From: Anaerolinea thermolimosa
Lineage (GTDB): Bacteria; Chloroflexota; Anaerolineae; Anaerolineales; Anaerolineaceae
Assembly: GCF_001050195.2 (NCBI RefSeq)
Contig: NZ_DF967967.1
Location: 19,255 to 83,254 of the forward strand
Reading direction: 5' to 3'
DNA length: 64,000 bases
In this document: piece by piece, positions 1 to 8,541 of the stretch
Layout of the letters: the number at the start of each line of letters is the position of its first letter
Position numbering within the stretch: position 1 is the stretch's first letter
Notes under the pieces: generated by a model
Told to the model about the DNA's origin: nothing
Databases searched by the model: none
The model's input: the letters and a program-made list of their open reading frames with translations, nothing else
Position numbers and translations under genes: made by a program

Positions 1-1966
1 GATAGAAGCCCTGGGTGCCTACCGGCACGAAGTGGCCATTTTCGCCATTGTCACGCTGGAGGTCTGCCAGCCAGCGAAGCGACCTGAGCGCAGTGTCGCT
101 CATGGCGGGGTCAGGAATGGCCTCACCGCAAAGCAACAGGGCATGGGGCAGGCTGGCGTTGCAGTAGGTGAGTCGGTCTTCAAACCAGCACCAGTCCGGC
201 GTGGCGTGAGCCTGATAAAGGGCCATCAGGCGGGCGGCCAGCTCTTTGCGCACCTGGCTTACCATGCGGTCGCCGGTGAAGCGCCGGAGATATTCGTGGA
301 TGCCAATGAGTGCAAAAGACCAGGCACGAGGGCTGGTGGTTTCGAGGATGGCGGGCAGGGCGTGCTCAAAGAGCCGTGTGGCCGTGCCCTGGAGCGGGAG
401 AGAAGCTGAACGCCCCAGAACAGTACCCAGGGCCCAGAGCGCCCGGCCGTGGCAGTCGTCTGAGCCGCGTTCTTCCAGCCAGCGGCGTTGATAGTCCATG
501 TAATTGCGGAAGCGGCCATTTTCGGGGTTAAAGGCATACCAGAGGAAAGCCAGATACCGCGAGGCCAGATCGAAAGCCACCCCGTTCCCCAGTTCTTCCA
601 GCAGAACGCTCACCATCAACGCGCGGGCATTGTCATCGGTGGTATAGCCCTCGGCGTAATTAGGAATGGTAAAGATGGCATGTTGCAAGATCCCCGTGCT
701 GTCGGTCAACCGGTGCAGATGGTCGAGTTTAATAAGCGGAAGTTCGTCCGGGCGCTTTTTAAGCGGTCGGAACGTAAAGAGGTACCGGCTGATCTGGCTT
801 CTTTGCTCGCGGGCGCGCTCAAAGGTTTCCATGTACTGCCGGGCTACCTCTGGCCAGATCATGCGGCGGCCAAAGAGATAGGCCCTCTTGCGCATGGCAT
901 GCCGTTGGGCTTCATTATCCAGCAGCTGGTTAATGCTTTCGGCCAGGGCCGCGGGGTCACGGAAGGGGACAAGGACACCACGTCCATCGGCCAGCATCTC
1001 TTCGGCGTACCAGTAGGGAGTTGAAATCACGGCTTTCCCCATTCCCAGAGCGTAGGAAAGCGTGCCCGAAGAGATTTGCGCCGGGCTGAGGTAGGGGGTA
1101 ATGTAAATATCCGCCGCACCGATAAACTTGATCAGTTCATCCAGGCTGACGAAACGGTTGTAGAAGAGCACCCGGTCTTCCACTCCCTTTTCATGGGCCA
1201 GCCGTTGCAAGGAAAGGCGGTAAGTTTCTCCTTCGTGCTGTCTGACGTGCGGATGAGTGGCACCCAGGACGATATAGACCACGTTGGGATGGCGGTCCAG
1301 AACGGCTGGCAGGGCCGAAATGACGTTTTCGATGCCCTTGTTGGCCGAGAGAAGCCCAAAGGTGAGCAGGACGATCTGATCTTCTACCCCGAAATGGTCC
1401 TTGTAAAAGGCGGGGTCCACGAAGGGTACATCGGGGATGCCGTGGGGAATGATATCGATTTTTTCAGCCGGAACACGGTAAATTTCCTGCATAAACTCCG
1501 AGGCGCGGTTGCTCATCACCACCAGCCGGTCCGAAAGCGCGGCGATCTCTTCCATCACCCAGCGCTGGTCTGGATCCGGTTCGCGCAATACCGTGTGCAG
1601 GGTGGTAACAATGGGCATACGCAGTTCACGCAGCAGGCCCAGGATGTGGCTCCCGGCGCGTCCGCCGAAAATACCATATTCATGTTGCAGGCACACCAGA
1701 TCGACATTGTTGATGTTCAGGAAATCTGCTGCGGAGCGGTATGAATCGATATTTTTCTCTTCCAGTTCAAAACGGACACGGGGCGGATAGGCATATCCGC
1801 TTTCTATATCGTTGACCGGCAGGGCAATGCAGTTGGTGTCGGTGAATTGCGTTGCAAAGGATTCACACAGGTCGGTAGTGAAGGTGGCAATACCGCACTG
1901 CCTTGGCAAATAATTCCCGATGAAAGCCACATGACGGATCGCTGAAGATGCAAGCCTCTGCTCCAT
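1..1966 (-). CDS. Family-4-type glycosyltransferase with C-terminal all-alpha domain, 3' end outside window
   Basis: The reading frame runs from an ATG at 1966, preceded by a GGAAAGGAG-type ribosome site, to the window edge without a stop (at least 655 codons). Roughly the first 400 residues are a GT-B glycosyltransferase: an early Gly-Asn-Tyr-Leu-Pro-Arg-x-Cys-Gly-Ile-Ala-Thr-Phe segment, LHTVL, HGIPD, FGLLSANKGI and the nucleotide-sugar site YLSPAQISSGTLSYALG. After this comes an alpha-rich domain with YAEGYTTDDNARAL, and the frame reaches the edge at NGHFVPVGTQGFY. This two-part architecture is known in bacterial glycosyltransferases placed near mannan or glycoside metabolism genes; the acceptor is unknown. 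The last part is missing, so total length cannot be given. It lies downstream of the tetR gene on the same strand, 132 bp away. Confidence 0.85.
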   Translation of the reverse strand, partial: MEQRLASSAIRHVAFIGNYLPRQCGIATFTTDLCESFATQFTDTNCIALPVNDIESGYAYPPRVRFELEEKNIDSYRSAADFLNINNVDLVCLQHEYGIFGGRAGSHILGLLRELRMPIVTTLHTVLREPDPDQRWVMEEIAALSDRLVVMSNRASEFMQEIYRVPAEKIDIIPHGIPDVPFVDPAFYKDHFGVEDQIVLLTFGLLSANKGIENVISALPAVLDRHPNVVYIVLGATHPHVRQHEGETYRLSLQRLAHEKGVEDRVLFYNRFVSLDELIKFIGAADIYITPYLSPAQISSGTLSYALGMGKAVISTPYWYAEEMLADGRGVLVPFRDPAALAESINQLLDNEAQRHAMRKRAYLFGRRMIWPEVARQYMETFERAREQRSQISRYLFTFRPLKKRPDELPLIKLDHLHRLTDSTGILQHAIFTIPNYAEGYTTDDNARALMVSVLLEELGNGVAFDLASRYLAFLWYAFNPENGRFRNYMDYQRRWLEERGSDDCHGRALWALGTVLGRSASLPLQGTATRLFEHALPAILETTSPRAWSFALIGIHEYLRRFTGDRMVSQVRKELAARLMALYQAHATPDWCWFEDRLTYCNASLPHALLLCGEAIPDPAMSDTALRSLRWLADLQRDNGENGHFVPVGTQGFY

Positions 1967-2098
1967 AACAACCTTTCTCCTTTCCTTATGAGATTACCCT
2001 GCATAAGGGTTCAGCGAAAGCTTGAGTTGGATGATTGCGTCTTCAGAGAGTGTATTGCTCGTTGGCTCTTGCCGTACAGCTGGAGGATGTACCTTCGG

Positions 2099-2698
2099 TT
2101 AATTCTCCCGGTTGCCTTCCGGCGGTTTGAGCCGCAAATTGGCCAGAACGATGGGTAAGATGCGCCCCACATATTCCTCGGCTGCGGGACGGTTCTTTTC
2201 GTGGCTCCACTCTTGAGCCAGCCCGTAGACGACCCAGCTGGCGGCGGTGGCGGCGATGGCGGGGTCAAGCTCGGAGCCGACCTGGTTCAGCCATAATTCC
2301 AGCAGAAGGCGAATCTGTTGCCTTACCTGGGTTTCTACCAGCGACTCGAACTGACTCTCGAGCGATTTGCAATGGCCGCTTGAGCGGGCGATAAATTCGC
2401 ACACGGTCACCAGCAGGGCGTTCAGGTTCTGTTCACTGTAATGGCAGGCGTTCAGGGTGCGTTTTTCCAGCTCTTGCCGAAAGGCCTGCTGAATGCTGGA
2501 CTCAAGCAGGGCATATTTATCTGAAAAGTGGGCATAAAACGTGGCGCGGTTGATCTCTGCCCGTGCGGTTATATCCTGCACAGTGATGGCATGAAAGCCT
2601 TTTTCCGTGAGCAGTTCACTGAAAGCCCGTTCAATGAGCGCCCGCGTGCGCCGCACACGCGGGTCGAGTTTTTCCTGGGGAAGAGGGGTTGTCAACAT
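2099..2698 (-). CDS. TetR/AcrR family transcriptional regulator
   Basis: A 199-residue TetR-type repressor. The N-terminal helix-turn-helix is typical: RALIERAFSELLTEKGFHAITVQDITARAEINRATFYAHFSDKYALL-type sequence spans about residues 19-65, with the recognition helix around INRATFYAHF. The rest is the helical ligand and dimerisation part, with no recognisable effector signature. The ATG follows an AGAGGAGAAAA ribosome site. It is divergent from the LUD-domain gene, and an imperfect palindrome lies between the two, so autoregulation and control of that neighbour are likely (inference). The ligand is unknown. Confidence 0.9.
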   Translation of the reverse strand: MLTTPLPQEKLDPRVRRTRALIERAFSELLTEKGFHAITVQDITARAEINRATFYAHFSDKYALLESSIQQAFRQELEKRTLNACHYSEQNLNALLVTVCEFIARSSGHCKSLESQFESLVETQVRQQIRLLLELWLNQVGSELDPAIAATAASWVVYGLAQEWSHEKNRPAAEEYVGRILPIVLANLRLKPPEGNREN

Positions 2699-2770
2699 TT
2701 TTTCTCCTCTGTAGCTTATCCAACAAAGCAGATAAATTGATGGTTGACCCGCCTGTGCATCGGATGTTTA

Positions 2771-2792
2771 ATAAGCAACAGTCGTTGTTTAT
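2771..2792. promoter_or_regulatory. Candidate TetR operator between tetR and the LUD-domain gene
   Basis: A 22-bp imperfect palindrome with arms ATAAGCAAC and GTTGTTTAT; 8 of 11 symmetric positions pair. Its size and its place in the divergent intergenic region fit a TetR-family operator. No binding evidence is available. Confidence 0.4.
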
Positions 2793-2883
2793 ACGATGAT
2801 TGTATCTTATCATACCGCCGGGAGCGAGTCAAGACCTTCCCGGTGTGCCGGACCAATCATCAACATCATTCACTGGAGGAAAG

Positions 2884-3519
2884 ATGACCGAGAAAATGGC
2901 AACCATCGATGCAAAGTATGCTCAACTGGCTTCAGATGAGCAGATCGAGCGCACCAGGCAGGCGCTTGAATCCAATGGAATTCGTACCGTGGTGGTTGAA
3001 AACCGCCAGGAAGCCAGAAAAAAGCTTCTGGAACTGCTCCCCGAGAAAGCAGAGGTGTTTCTGGGAAGTTCGGTGACTCTGCAAGAACTGGGGGTGAGTG
3101 AGGATATTGACCATTCCGGGCGGTACGACTCGGTGAGGGTCAGGCTGGCAAAAATGGATCGCGCTACCCAGGGCCGGGAAATGGTTAAGATGGGCGCTGT
3201 GCCGGAGTATATGGTTGGGAGTGTGCATGCGGTGACCGAAAGCGGTAGTGTGCTGATTGCCTCTAACACGGGCAGTCAGCTGGCGGGGTATGCGGCCAGC
3301 GCGGCACATGTAATCTGGGTGGTTGGAACCCAGAAGATCGTCCCGACCCTGGAAGAAGGGTTCAGGCGCATCGAAAACTATTGCCTGCCTCTGGAAGATG
3401 AACGGGCCTTGCAGGCTTACGGGATGCACAGTAATATCAGCAAGGTCCTCATCGTTCACCGCGAGGTCATGCCTGGCCGTACCACCATGATCCTGGTGAA
3501 AGAGAAACTGGGTTTTTAG
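2884..3519 (+). CDS. LUD-domain protein (LutC/YkgG family)
   Basis: A 211-residue LUD-domain protein, the family of LutC and YkgG used in L-lactate oxidation. The body has the expected pattern: EVFLGSSVTL, then TESGSVLIASNTGSQLAGYAASAAHVIWVVGTQKIV, then a C-terminal HREVMPGRTTMILVKEKLGF segment. The ATG at 2884 is chosen because GGAGGAAAG lies just upstream; an in-frame ATG at 2800 has no ribosome site. The usual partners lutA and lutB are not adjacent, so the protein stands alone here and its electron-transfer partner is unknown. It is probably controlled by the divergent TetR gene. Confidence 0.85.
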   Translation: MTEKMATIDAKYAQLASDEQIERTRQALESNGIRTVVVENRQEARKKLLELLPEKAEVFLGSSVTLQELGVSEDIDHSGRYDSVRVRLAKMDRATQGREMVKMGAVPEYMVGSVHAVTESGSVLIASNTGSQLAGYAASAAHVIWVVGTQKIVPTLEEGFRRIENYCLPLEDERALQAYGMHSNISKVLIVHREVMPGRTTMILVKEKLGF

Positions 3520-3643
3520 AGGTGTGTTCCGGTCCAAAGCACCGGTGAAAGGAACGAAGTATGGGCTCCGTATGGAGTGAAAAATTCGGTCAGGGGATTC
3601 AATGTGCTGAGAACAGAGCCGCACCCGGGGCTACGGGCATTCC

Positions 3644-4573
3644 ATGAGCGCCTCTTTTGTGCCCCAACCTGTGGCGATTGCGCCGCACCGCATTCATCCT
3701 GAGACTCGCCCGGGTATGGTTCACCTGAAGGTCGCCAGCCTGGAACGGCAGGTTCGGTTTTACCAGCAGGTATTGAGGCTGAGGTTGCACTGGCGAGAAG
3801 GAACGAGAGCTGGTCTGGGGGCCGGAGGTGCCGACCTGGTGCGCCTGAGCGAAATTCCTCACGGGCGGCGTTACCGCGGAGTGAGTGGGCTCTATCACTT
3901 CGCCATTCTTTTCCCAGACCGCCGCGAGCTGGCCCGCGCCATTGCCCGGCTGATGGAACTGCGCTGGCCGAACGCCCCCACAGATCACATCATGAGCAAG
4001 ACCACATATCTGGATGATCCTGAAGGGAACACCATCGAGCTTTATTGTGAATCAGCAGAAGACGGCTTTTTTGGCGTGGAAGGTGAGGAGTTTGTTGCGC
4101 GGCGCGCGGATGGATCGCTCAGCGATGGGCGTGAACCTCTGGACCTGCGGGCGCTTTTCGCATATCTGCCAGAAACCGAGCCGTTAGATCTGCCGATCCC
4201 GTCTGAGGCAAGGATAGGGCACTTTCATCTTTACGTGGCCAGTCTGGAGGAGACCCTGCATTTCTATCACGGTCTGCTCGGGTTCGACCACATGGGGTTG
4301 ATGCGTTCATTCCGTATGGGAATGGTTTCGGCGGGAGGGTATCATCACCACATTGGTTTCAATACCTGGCAGGGGGAGGGTGTCCCTCCTCCGCCGCCAG
4401 ATGCGCTTGGCCTGAAGTATTTTTCGTTTGTGCTCCCCAGCGCTGACGAAATGGCACGTCTTACGGCTCATCTTCAGCATGTGGGGGTGCCGTTCCAGCA
4501 GAGAGATGGAGAACTGGTACTGCACGATCCATCCCGGAATGAGCTGGTTTTTACTCTGGGGGAAGTCAGGTGA
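3644..4573 (+). CDS. VOC-superfamily protein, catechol-2,3-dioxygenase-like, two glyoxalase folds
   Basis: A 309-residue protein with two vicinal-oxygen-chelate modules: residues about 22-135 (MVHLKVASLERQVRFY to GNTIELYC) and about 185-305 (IGHFHLYVASLEETLHFYH to RNELVFTLG). It resembles the CatE-type ring-cleavage dioxygenases. Plausible metal ligands are the His after MV in module one, the Glu of NTIELY, and the His of GHFHLY. Substrate cannot be inferred, and no aromatic degradation genes are nearby, so a glyoxalase-like role remains possible. The start keeps the family-typical leader before the first module; no strong ribosome site is visible. Confidence 0.8.
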   Translation: MSASFVPQPVAIAPHRIHPETRPGMVHLKVASLERQVRFYQQVLRLRLHWREGTRAGLGAGGADLVRLSEIPHGRRYRGVSGLYHFAILFPDRRELARAIARLMELRWPNAPTDHIMSKTTYLDDPEGNTIELYCESAEDGFFGVEGEEFVARRADGSLSDGREPLDLRALFAYLPETEPLDLPIPSEARIGHFHLYVASLEETLHFYHGLLGFDHMGLMRSFRMGMVSAGGYHHHIGFNTWQGEGVPPPPPDALGLKYFSFVLPSADEMARLTAHLQHVGVPFQQRDGELVLHDPSRNELVFTLGEVR

Positions 4574-4594
4574 GGGTACGGAGCGTGTCAGACC

Positions 4595-5224
4595 CTACTC
4601 ATGCGCCAGCCACTGGCATTCTTCCAGTTGCAGGTGGTCAAAGCAGGCCTCGAAGGAGGAATGAAGCGGGCTGCACGCATAGACACCGAAGGAGATTGGC
4701 CGTTCTGTCGAGGCAGGCGGGTTGCTTTTGCCTATCTCAGGGGTGGTTTCTCCCAGCGGGTGCAGGTGGAAAATCCGCATCTGGTGAAAACTGAGCCCGT
4801 CGGCAGAGGCCTCGATAAGAAAATCGGGGCCTCTGCGGCTGAGGCGATACCACATTTCGGTGGGGGTGGAGATATCGGTGGTGGCCCAGTCTGAATAGCC
4901 GAAATGAGTCACCACACTTCCCAGGCGCGAGAGGGTTTCCGTTTCGTATTCAACGGAGGCTTTGAACCAGTGATCGTGATCGAAATACAGGATTAACCCG
5001 CACTGGTCGAACCTGCCCCGATAATGAAACGAAGCTCTGGCAGTCAATGTGAAACTGGTTGTGCTTTCCCAGAGCAGAGCATGGCCATTCTCGTTGCGAA
5101 AGCCGTAGTAGGTGCGCTGCCAGAAATCGGTTTGGGGGTCGGTGATAATCCTGACACTCTGGCTGGTGATTTCGAAGGAACGGGGGCGGTTAAGCCATCG
5201 GGCGGATGATCCATCGAGGTTCAT
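4595..5224 (-). CDS. DUF1349 concanavalin-A-like domain protein
   Basis: A 209-residue DUF1349 protein with a beta-sandwich lectin/glucanase-like fold. Family-typical stretches are FWQRTYYGF near the N terminus, GRFDQCGLILYFDHDHWFKASVEYE in the middle and RPISFGVYACSP near the C terminus. There is no signal peptide. Such proteins are thought to bind carbohydrate, but no enzymatic role is established. The ATG follows AAAGGAGACAGT. It is 75 bp downstream of homoserine kinase on the same strand and converges with the VOC gene. Confidence 0.85.
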   Translation of the reverse strand: MNLDGSSARWLNRPRSFEITSQSVRIITDPQTDFWQRTYYGFRNENGHALLWESTTSFTLTARASFHYRGRFDQCGLILYFDHDHWFKASVEYETETLSRLGSVVTHFGYSDWATTDISTPTEMWYRLSRRGPDFLIEASADGLSFHQMRIFHLHPLGETTPEIGKSNPPASTERPISFGVYACSPLHSSFEACFDHLQLEECQWLAHE

Positions 5225-5299
5225 ACTGTCTCCTTTTGATGATTGCTGTTAACCGATGAGTATGGCGAGGTTCTCTCCTCTCGACGTGTGCGGAAGCGG

Positions 5300-6205
5300 T
5301 CAGATGAGCACCTGAGCCCCTTCCAGCGAGGTGGTGAGGTGGAGGATCCGGGTAGAAACGCCTGCCTGTTCGAAGGCGGCCTGCATGGCCGCACCGATTT
5401 CAGGGTGATGATGGTCGGCAAAGGCGATCAGGCTGGGGCCAGCCCCCGAAAGAGCTACCCCCGCGGCTCCAGCGTGGCGGGCGGCCTGCATGGCCTCTGC
5501 GGCACCGGGGATGAGCTGAAGGCGGTAGGGTTGATGCAGGCAATCGTGGATGGCCCGGCTGAGGAGCTCCAGGTTGCCGGTTGTAAGAGCTTCGATCATC
5601 AGAGCGGTGCGCCCGATGTTATGGATGGCGGCTTCGCGGGAGACTTGTTCGGGCAGTGCTGCCCGGGCAACCCGGGTGGGGAGGTTTATCGCTGGCAAAG
5701 CAAGGATCACCTGCAGAGGGGGAACGGGATAACGCCGCACCAGCCAACCCTGTGCTTCATGAATGGAGAGCGTGAGCCCGCCATATAAAGCCGCCGACGT
5801 ATTATCGGCATGGCCTTCCACTTCGCAGGCCAGGGTGAGGATTTCTTCCAGGCTGGCCGGTGACCCGTACAACCCGTTGGCGGCCAGAAGCCCAATCAAC
5901 AGCGCCGATGCGCTGGAACCCAGCCCGGAAGCGGGTGGAATGCGGTTACGGCAGAGGATCTTCAGTCCCGGGGGATGCGGCAGATGGCGAGCCTTCAGGA
6001 ACAGGAAGAATCCCTGTGCCACGGCATTGCTGGAATCTATGGGCAGGCTCCCGATGCCTTCTCCCTGCAGTTCGATGCACAACCCGCTGCCTTCCAGGGA
6101 GAAGTCGGCCTCATTCCACAGGTTGAGGGCCAGCCCCAGACAGTCGAAGCCCGGCCCCAGGTTGGCCGTGGTGGCAGGGACGCGCACCGTGATCGCCGTG
6201 TTCAT
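5300..6205 (-). CDS. thrB: Homoserine kinase
   Basis: A 301-residue GHMP kinase that phosphorylates homoserine to O-phosphohomoserine in threonine synthesis. The N terminus RVPATTANLGPGFDCLGLAL and the ATP-binding loop PPASGLGSSASAL (residues about 90-102) are the diagnostic GHMP motifs; GVALSGAGPSLIAF near the C terminus is the third. Its start overlaps the threonine synthase stop by one base (TGATG), so the two are translationally coupled. No homoserine dehydrogenase gene is present in the window. Confidence 0.95.
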   Translation of the reverse strand: MNTAITVRVPATTANLGPGFDCLGLALNLWNEADFSLEGSGLCIELQGEGIGSLPIDSSNAVAQGFFLFLKARHLPHPPGLKILCRNRIPPASGLGSSASALLIGLLAANGLYGSPASLEEILTLACEVEGHADNTSAALYGGLTLSIHEAQGWLVRRYPVPPLQVILALPAINLPTRVARAALPEQVSREAAIHNIGRTALMIEALTTGNLELLSRAIHDCLHQPYRLQLIPGAAEAMQAARHAGAAGVALSGAGPSLIAFADHHHPEIGAAMQAAFEQAGVSTRILHLTTSLEGAQVLI

Positions 6206-7290
6206 CAGGCGGCCCCCAGGAGGGCATCTTCGAGGGCGGCAAGACGGGCGGGCAGGCGACGCGGTGCAGGCATGCTGTGAGCGATAATTTCGGGGTCTTT
6301 CAGGCCGTGTCCTGTGCAGATGCCCACCACCCGTTTTCCCCGCAGTTCTGAAAGTTCCAGCTGCCCTTCACGAAGCTGGCGTGCCAGCCCGGCCAGCCCG
6401 GCGGCAGAAGCCGGTTCGACCCAAACACCGCTGGCCGCCAGTCGGCGCTGCATGTGGAGGATTTCCTCATCGGTCACGGCAATGATCCGCCCCTGAGACT
6501 GTTCAGCGGCTTCAAGGGCCTGTTCTCCACGCGCAGGTTTGCCAATGCGAATGGCCGTGGCCACTGTTTCGGGGTGTTCTACGGGGTGCCCCAGCACCAG
6601 TGGCGCTGAACCGGCCGCCTGCACCCCCAGAATACGCGGCAGGCCGGTTCCCTTCAGGGTATGGTACTGGCGGAATCCCATCCAGTACGAGGTGATGTTT
6701 CCAGCATTGCCCACCGGCAGGCAGAGCCAGTCCGGGGCGGTGCCCAGCTGGTCGCAAATTTCGAAGGCGGCGGTTTTTTGCCCTTCCAGGCGGTAGGGGT
6801 TCAGAGAATTGACAAGCGCGATGGGATGATGCTGGGAGATCTGTACTACCAGAGAAAGGGCATCGTCGAAAGAGCCTTCGATCTGGATCACTTCAGCCCC
6901 GTAGGCAACGGCTCCGGCCAGTTTGCCAGCGGCCACTTTTCCTTCGGGGATGATTACCACGGCACGCATCCCGGCGCGGGCGGCATAAGCTGCGGCTGAG
7001 GCGGCTGTGTTACCGGTGGAGGCGCAGATTACCGAGCGGGCGCCCCGCCCGAAAGCTTCGCTGATGGCTACCGTCATTCCCCGATCTTTAAAAGAACCGG
7101 TGGGGTTCATCCCCTCAAATTTAACAAACAGCTCAAAGCCGCCTCCCAGTTCTTCGGCCAGGCGCGGCATGGGGATGAGAGGGGTATCTCCCTCTTGCAG
7201 GGTCACAGGTATGGTGTGGGGTGGAAGGTCAAGGAGGGCGCCGTAACGCGCCAACACTCCCGGCCTGGGTGAGTTGCTTAAGTTGGGCAC
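6205..7290 (-). CDS. thrC: Threonine synthase
   Basis: A PLP enzyme converting O-phosphohomoserine to threonine. The PLP lysine is in NPTGSFKDRGM (about residue 68 from the chosen start), the phosphate loop is PVGNAGNITSYW and ASTGNTAASAAAYAARAGM is the conserved substrate region. The chosen GTG at 7290 has GGAG five bases upstream and gives 361 residues; a GTG at 7350 would add 20 residues but has no ribosome site. The gene lies upstream of thrB and downstream of the OsmC gene on the same strand. Confidence 0.93.
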   Translation of the reverse strand: MPNLSNSPRPGVLARYGALLDLPPHTIPVTLQEGDTPLIPMPRLAEELGGGFELFVKFEGMNPTGSFKDRGMTVAISEAFGRGARSVICASTGNTAASAAAYAARAGMRAVVIIPEGKVAAGKLAGAVAYGAEVIQIEGSFDDALSLVVQISQHHPIALVNSLNPYRLEGQKTAAFEICDQLGTAPDWLCLPVGNAGNITSYWMGFRQYHTLKGTGLPRILGVQAAGSAPLVLGHPVEHPETVATAIRIGKPARGEQALEAAEQSQGRIIAVTDEEILHMQRRLAASGVWVEPASAAGLAGLARQLREGQLELSELRGKRVVGICTGHGLKDPEIIAHSMPAPRRLPARLAALEDALLGAA

Positions 7291-7365
7291 GTGATCTCCG
7301 GGAAAGGGAATTCGCCCTATTTTAACCCCGTTTTTGAATTGAAGTGACACGTGCGGATGAGAAAT

Positions 7366-7773
7366 TCAGGATTCGATGATTTCGTAACTGAGGCTCACCT
7401 GGGCGGTAGGTTTCACCGTGGACGAAACCGAGCAATATTTCTCTTCCGCCAGATGCAGAGCCTGTTCGGCTGCCTTAGGGGTGAGGCCTTCACCCTTCAG
7501 GCGAAAGTGAAGGTGGAACTTCCGAAAAGTCCAGGGCGGGTCGGCGTCTTGCTCGCTGGTCACCGTCACTTCCAGCAGGCTGAGCGTAATTTTCTTCTTG
7601 CGTAAAATTTCCACCACATCCACGGAAGGGCAGGCGCCCATGGCCAGGAGCAGTAAGTCGGAGGGTTTAACCCCCACTCCTTCCGCAGGGGTGGAAATGG
7701 TTACTAAGTGTTGGGTGGAGTCAATGCCGACGTAGGTTTGTCCACCAATCCAGCGTACGGTAGCTGTGCCCAC
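7366..7773 (-). CDS. OsmC/Ohr-family protein
   Basis: A 135-residue OsmC-like protein. The two redox cysteines expected of the family are present: C48 in MGACPSVDVV and C114 in EKYCSVSSTV. OsmC and Ohr proteins reduce organic hydroperoxides, and some members act on persulfides. The GTG start follows AGGAGGACTTT. It lies 48 bp after the CsoR-type regulator, in a co-directional group headed by an FmdB protein; the pairing suggests the regulator senses a thiol-reactive stress (inference). Confidence 0.9.
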   Translation of the reverse strand: MGTATVRWIGGQTYVGIDSTQHLVTISTPAEGVGVKPSDLLLLAMGACPSVDVVEILRKKKITLSLLEVTVTSEQDADPPWTFRKFHLHFRLKGEGLTPKAAEQALHLAEEKYCSVSSTVKPTAQVSLSYEIIES

Positions 7774-7821
7774 AAAGTCCTCCTGATGGCGGGGTTGGGA
7801 TACTCCCTGAGGGTAACGCCC

Positions 7822-8106
7822 TCAGGGGGCCCGGTTGAGTAGCTCGATCAGTTCACGAAGGTTGCGTTCCTGCTCCTGCCGGTTGAGAGGCTGGCCTTCT
7901 TCGGGCAGGAGACAGGAAAGCGCGTAATCTTCCAGCAGAACCCGGCTGAAGCTGTGAAGCGCCGATTGAATGGCGCTCAGCTGTTGAATAATTTCACGGC
8001 ATTCACGCCCCGAGGTGATCATGGCTTCCACGCCGTGAACCTGGCCGCCGATGCGGCGCAGGCGCTGAACCAGACGGGTTTGGGTTCTTGGGTCTGTAAG
8101 TTTCAT
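7822..8106 (-). CDS. CsoR/CstR-family regulator with Cys36-Tyr61-Cys65 ligand set
   Basis: A 94-residue all-helical CsoR/RcnR/FrmR-family repressor (RLRRIGGQVHGVEAMI, then CREIIQQLSAIQSAL). Copper sensors use Cys36, His61 and Cys65. Here C36 and C65 are in place but residue 61 is Tyr (LLEDYALSC). Loss of the His with both Cys kept is the pattern of the persulfide sensor CstR. The frame stays open upstream as far as 8373, but that stretch overlaps the FmdB gene and looks nothing like the family, so ATG 8106 is used. The ribosome site is weak. It sits between fmdB-like and osmC-like genes. Confidence 0.85.
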   Translation of the reverse strand: MKLTDPRTQTRLVQRLRRIGGQVHGVEAMITSGRECREIIQQLSAIQSALHSFSRVLLEDYALSCLLPEEGQPLNRQEQERNLRELIELLNRAP

Positions 8107-8153
8107 AGAAGTAGGGTCAATCCGGCGCACGGCCGGAAAAAGGGTTAACCTGC

Positions 8154-8363
8154 TCAGCTGAATCGTCCGCCAGTGGAACAACTGCCGCCGGAGGAAGGAA
8201 TGCCGGGCGCGCCTGAAGCCGGAGAAGCGAAGGTGGAGAGGCGTTTGCTGGTTTGAAGGCTGTTGCAATGGGGGCAGGGTGGGTTGGTGTTGGCCTCTGA
8301 GAAGCGCACCATCTTTTCGAAATCGGCGCCGCATTCCTGGCAATGGTACTCGTAAAGGGGCAT
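8154..8363 (-). CDS. FmdB-family zinc-ribbon protein
   Basis: A 69-residue protein beginning with the FmdB zinc ribbon: MPLYEYHCQECG with C8 and C11, then CPHC with C30 and C33. A Gly/Ser-rich tail follows. The family is widespread and called a putative regulatory protein, but its biochemical role is not established. It is the first gene after the strong promoter at 8389-8425, followed by the CsoR-type regulator 47 bp downstream. The ATG has GGAGGTG upstream. Confidence 0.88.
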   Translation of the reverse strand: MPLYEYHCQECGADFEKMVRFSEANTNPPCPHCNSLQTSKRLSTFASPASGAPGIPSSGGSCSTGGRFS

Positions 8364-8388
8364 AACGATTCACCTCCAGAAAGATATA

Positions 8389-8425
8389 CTATACTGGAGT
8401 ATAGCATAGGCGATGGATCTGTCAA
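8389..8425 (-). promoter_or_regulatory. Sigma70-type promoter with palindromic operator over the -10, upstream of fmdB-csoR-osmC
   Basis: On the minus strand there is a perfect -35 TTGACA (8420-8425), a 16-bp spacer and -10 TATACT (8398-8403), preceded by TGC as in extended -10 promoters. The -10 is inside a palindrome CTATACT-GG-AGTATAG (8389-8404) with 7-bp arms. The location predicts steric repression by the CsoR-family product of the same operon (inference). Confidence 0.7.
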
Positions 8426-8541
8426 GGGAAGACAAACGGTGCCTGCCCGGCTTGCATTGAGCCTCTCCTTTTTGCTATACTGTGATCATCCAATAAGGTT
8501 GGAGGGTTTTTCCATCGATTCACTGCCCAAGGAGGGTGCCT

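Noticed and set aside
5300..7290. Threonine riboswitch or attenuator before thrC
   Set aside because: No leader peptide with Thr codons or terminator/antiterminator pair was found; thrC follows the OsmC gene by 75 bp.
8107..8373. Extended 183-residue form of the CsoR-type protein
   Set aside because: The extra N terminus is read out of frame through the FmdB zinc-ribbon gene, which has intact Cys pairs; CsoR proteins are about 90 residues.
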